A DNA stretch of 64,000 nt from Phallus indusiatus (Eukaryota > Basidiomycota > Agaricomycetes > Phallales > Phallaceae), in NCBI GenBank assembly GCA_027605045.1, contig JAQFWX010000121.1, positions 40,157-104,156 on the forward strand, written 5' to 3'. The translations under genes were made by a program, and so were the position numbers. Shown here piece by piece: positions 59,704 to 64,000 of the stretch. Under the pieces are notes generated by a model. It worked only from the letters and a program-made list of their open reading frames with translations. It was not told where the DNA came from and did no database searches. The stretch's first letter is position 1. Each line of letters opens with the position of its first letter.

Positions 59704-61087
59704 AAGAATACCAACGAAAGAGCGTACGGATGTGACTGTAAGAATGGCATAACTGTATGGGGTTTTATATGAGTTATCACTCGTTCGTTCGTCCGGGCAA
59801 GTCAGGATATTCAACGCCGGTGCACAGGACGTATGCAAATGCACTGGGTTGGGTTGTTATATAGGTAATATTCATCCGAACCACTGGTGAGAACGTCTCA
59901 TATTATCTTCAGTTCTTGTAACGTAGATTCCTTCTTGAACTGGTACATTATTAACCTAAAGCCTTGCGCTTGTTAGAATGAAGCATGTATGTTAATTTTC
60001 ATGCGCGCATTACCTCGGTTTTGCCGAAATGCTGAAACGGGCTCCACATTCTCTCTTGTATTACACACTGCATGACCAAGTGACACCCTAAGTAAAACAA
60101 TTCAACATGCAACGATCAAAACATTCATACTACATAACATCAAAAGTAGCTTGAACAATCAGCGCCACCATTGGGGCTGCGACCCTGCCCGGTGAAGCGA
60201 TGTGCATGGTCAATAAAATCGAAAAGAGGATATGTCAGGATCGAACAGTCTAAGTGTTAAAGTGAGTGACAACCTCAATGAGAGTTACTTTTCAAGAGAA
60301 AACGGAACAAGTCGGAAACGTATCGCATTGAGACGTCTATGAAACCTCCGGGTAAAATTTTTGGGAATGACTGGCGTTGCGATATTCAGGCTATCCTGTC
60401 TTCTCGCTCCTTTGATAATGGTGTCCGTAGCAGGCCTTTCGGGGCCCGTATAAGCTGTGGCTCAGAACAGAACCACCGGACTTCTTGTTCGGCGGATTTG
60501 AAAGAGACCACTTTGTGTAAATGATTTGGGGGGTATCTAAGTGGGATAGTAGGACCGAAAAGAATGACGATGAAGACTGATGACGGCCCGGGGGACACTG
60601 CCCAGGGCTCCACCTCAGGAGTCGCTACTCGCTAGTTACCTATAAAAGAGGTGTGTCGATGGAATGACGAGCGATGTTGGTGAGCATTGTACTGATACGG
60701 CGGCAGAGATTGAATGTAACTGATAATATACTAAGCAGGTTCAAAACGTGACGATGAGAAAAAAAAACCCATGGTTAGCGATAAGCGCCCTTCAGATTTT
60801 ACCAATATCTCAAACAATACATCGTTTGTGGTGCGACATGGAAGAAAAAAGGATAATTATCAGCTTCTCTCTTCTTGAGATGTTTCTTGTTTCGTGGAAG
60901 AACAATCGGTAATTGTCTTAAGCTTACATTAAAGGTGAACACTAAATAAGCGAATGACAACAGGCCATAAAGTCTTATGAATAAATGTCAAATATTTACA
61001 TATCGGACAAAAATGCAGCAGTGAGAAATTTCCAAATCAAAATCCCAGCTTAAATCGGCCCGGCGTAGCAATACCATACAATATAAG
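59704..61087. other. 1.4-kb region without a supportable gene
   Basis: Right of the sedolisin start and left of the ligase stop. It contains the sedolisin promoter with TATAAA at 59763-59768. Short frames (60339-60524, 60386-60613) have no resemblance to known families. Confidence 0.5.
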
Positions 61088-63870
61088 CTACAATTTCGCC
61101 TTTGCATTCTTTCGACTAGCTCTAATTTCTTGAGCTTTACCGCGCAAGAATCGACGTAAAATTTTTCCTTAACACAATTAGGATCGCTTTGAATAATTCA
61201 CTAGTGAAAAGAATCTACTCACCTGATGGAGTTCTGGGAATAGTGTCTGTGAATTCTACACCACCAGCTAGCCATTTGTACTTGACCTTATGATCAGCCA
61301 CATGCTGAAAAGATAAAACGTCTTAAAAATCAATTGGTATAAGATGAACTATAGCAGTACCTTCATGATACTTTCTTTCACCTCGTCTCCTTCTCCAGCT
61401 TCAACCCTTTTACGAGCCTCTTCACGAAGAACAACAAACGCCAATGGAACTTCTCCGCTATATTCATCAGGAATACCGACCACACCAATATCAGCAACGC
61501 TAGGGTGGTCGAGAAGATGACCCTCCAATTCTGCGGGCGCGACTTGAAAACCTCGAACCTTCATGATTTCCTGTTTTTATGAATAAACAAACGTTTAGTT
61601 CATGAATTGTCTCACAAGCAAAATTTAACGAAGCATGATTAACCTTTAAACGGTCGACGACGAACATATCCCCGTCACGGGTAAATTTGACTTGATCCCC
61701 AGAATGAACCCAACTAAAACGCGTTTTTTGTCACAGTATCTCAAATGTCAATACAAAAAGTGATCTTACCCGTCCTTGAATGTTTCGTCCGTCCTAGAAA
61801 TAGAAAACAATTCAGAATTATTCACAGCGGGACGACACTACTAGAAACACTCACGCTTCCTTATTGTTAGCATACCCCAAAGCTACAGAGGGCGTGCCTA
61901 TGACGAATTCACCAGGCTCATCGTAACCGGCCAAAGTCCCATCCTCTTTGATTAATTTAGCTTGAACTCCGTTAAGTAATCTCCCGGCACTTCCAGGTAT
62001 ACCGACTCGATGCTCAACAGGGCTCTACGAAACCAGAATCACGCATGACACATGTTATTTATTATTTTTGTTTCGCAATGAAAAATTGTCAGAAGGAACT
62101 CACGAATGTGACTGCCGTGGAAGTTTCTGTCATGCCATACGCTTGAATGACTTCCGTGTCTGGAGGTACTAATTTCCGGAACTGTTCACTCAGTTCTGCT
62201 GCTACAGGTGCCGCGCCGCATATGACGAAGCGGATGCTCGACAGATCATGCTTTGACGTTGCAGGATGCTTAAAGCGAGCAGTTAGTATTGTTATTATCA
62301 GGGAATAGAAAAGTAACACTCACTTTGCAAAATAAAACCATATGTGGTGGAACGAGCCTAGAAGAAATACCAATTGCTAGGAATTGGGCAAATTGCAGGT
62401 GAATGTCCACTTACATGAGATGTGTGATTTTATATTCTTCGATGTTGTGAAGCATTTCTTCGAAGTTAAATTTAGTAGTACAGATAAAGGACATCTGAAA
62501 GTCGTTAGGCTTGACATAATACACTCGTGAGATAAAAAGCAAATCGTACTCCACAATATATAATCCAGTGACACTGACGAAAAACCGGTATAAGTTTTGG
62601 GAAAGCGTAGGTACCACGAATCAACATACGTTTATAACAAGACCATATATATCTTCAGCAAGATTCAACATAAGTTGAGGAACAGTGAAGTTCAGTTGAA
62701 CACTCACGATATAACGGTAAAACTTTTCAATTTTAGTCACTGTCGAGAGACACAAAATAGATAAGCTAAACGTACCTCCCAAACATCTATCTCCAACTCT
62801 AATTCTTCTTCGTTCATAAACATCGTAATCTTCGGTTACTTTATTAAACAAACTCATTTGAACGATATTTGCGATAACGGCATAATGCGGGATAGCTACT
62901 GCTTTAGGTCTGCCGGTTGTACCAGACGAGAAGGCCAGAAGTGCCAGCTTTGTTTTCCCTTCTCCCGGTGCGAGTCTTCGTTCCACATACGCAACTGGCT
63001 TTTGTAGGCCGGTAGTCACAAGGGTTGAAATGTTTGGCTCGATTTGAGGACCGGGTGGTGGGACGGAGAAGTAAAGAATGTGAGACAACGGAATAGGTTT
63101 TTGGCCTGTTTAGCTGCAGCAACAGCAACAGTTTGCGCAGTAGGGTGAGTGATAATGAGCTTTGCGTTGGTGGTATCCAGCTGGTATACTTGTGAAGTCG
63201 ATTAAAGTTAGAACTGTCGGATATTAGAAATTTGAGTACCTAGTTCCTCGACATTAAACCCGGGATTGGCGGTACTAAAATCAGATGAAGCATAGACGTG
63301 AATTATAGCCAAAATAGCACAAAAGTAAACAATAAGACTTGCGTTATAACACCTCCGAGACGATGCACAGCCCAGAAGGCGATTACGTAGTCTAAGTGCC
63401 CATTAATCAGTCCAGGTGAAAGGGGTCCTCTTCAAGTAGTTTTACCAATATGGTTTGGGCTGAATAGACAGACTAAAAGAATTCAAATTTCGGACAATAA
63501 ATTTCGGACAGTAAACTTCAAAACTTGCTCTTACCAACGTCATTTTCAGCTTGAATAGAATGAGTAATGTTCAAGCCAGAAGACATGGCGAGTGCTTACA
63601 TATGCCATACTGGGATGCTAACGCATTAGCTAGGCCTGTAAATGAATTCATTATTGCGTGTGCATCAAGATAGAAAACAGGTGAATAAACCGCACCTTGA
63701 ACCCTGAACCTGACCTCCTCAAAACTGTAGCTTCTGCCTGTTGTGTCTTCGATAAACCAAGGACTAGCAAGCGTATTTATCGGGCGAGATGGATGATGTC
63801 GATCAAGCATAAACTGCGGGATTGTCAAATCATCTGGAATTGGTCCTAGCGGTGGCCCAGAGTGTATCAT
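61088..63870 (-). CDS. 4-coumarate-CoA-ligase-like acyl-CoA synthetase
   Basis: ANL-superfamily enzyme that activates a carboxylic acid as adenylate and then CoA thioester. The start is [20 protein letters not shown]. The N-terminal part has FSPNHIDY-type and [16 protein letters not shown] segments, and [15 protein letters not shown] is the P-loop. Then [37 protein letters not shown] and [14 protein letters not shown] (A5). Next are [35 protein letters not shown] and [20 protein letters not shown] (hinge). The C-terminal lysine region is [15 protein letters not shown]. The final AKAKL is a possible peroxisomal PTS1-like end, close to SKL. Many introns. The acid may be a phenylpropanoid or fatty acid and cannot be told here. 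Confidence 0.88.
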
Positions 63871-64000
63871 GGTGAGGCGTTAAACGATAGTTTCAGAAGG
63901 TTAGGCAATCCATAGCCGTGTTGATACGACGCCGCCATCATGCTCGCTAATACTCTCTGTGCCGTTCTTTCGCCGGCATTTCGCAGATTTTATGGGCGTC

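Overview
The window reads as nuclear DNA of a filamentous basidiomycete, most likely an agaricomycete. Genes are dense and protein-coding, with many introns of about 50-70 nt. The families present (cerato-platanin, BRE4/FUSC-like transporter, S53 sedolisin, GPI-type aspartic protease, expanded TKL-like kinases) are typical of that group. No rRNA, tRNA, CRISPR or clear transposon was found. The genus cannot be named from this sequence.

Layout. 1-9.9 kb: a head-to-tail array, all on the minus strand, of four large kinase genes. Three (A, C, D) encode a catalytically dead pseudokinase followed by a complete kinase. The fourth (B) has lost most of the pseudokinase, carries a C2H2 zinc finger in its place, and has an in-frame TAG between the two parts. 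10.4-32.9 kb: a mainly housekeeping block. It holds BUD23 rRNA methyltransferase, a ubiquitin-interacting-motif protein, signal peptidase subunit SPC3, gamma-glutamyltransferase, a complex I 21 kDa-type subunit, a UPF0643 protein, a disordered protein, a DUF1349 protein, a kinase N-lobe-like fragment, ribosomal protein uS2 (RPS0), an API5-like HEAT protein and an NmrA-like oxidoreductase. 33.6-40.0 kb: two tandem dynamin-superfamily GTPase genes whose promoters were duplicated with them. 41.7-46.6 kb: a large BRE4/FUSC-like membrane protein. 48.0-63.9 kb: secreted and metabolic genes, namely cerato-platanin, GPI-type aspartic protease, GPT2/SCT1-type acyltransferase, aldehyde dehydrogenase, sedolisin and a 4-coumarate-CoA-ligase-like enzyme.

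How they fit together. Most genes are independent units. BUD23 and RPS0 both serve the small ribosomal subunit, and SPC3 serves secretion, which the secreted proteases and cerato-platanin need. The two local expansions (kinases and dynamins) are the accessory part of the window. Their paralogues differ in ways that suggest ongoing birth-and-death evolution. Four introns in three housekeeping genes appear to use GC-AG rather than GT-AG ends, each supported by reading frame and by homology on both sides.

Exon boundaries were read by eye from frame and splice consensus. Gene spans run from start to stop codon and include introns.
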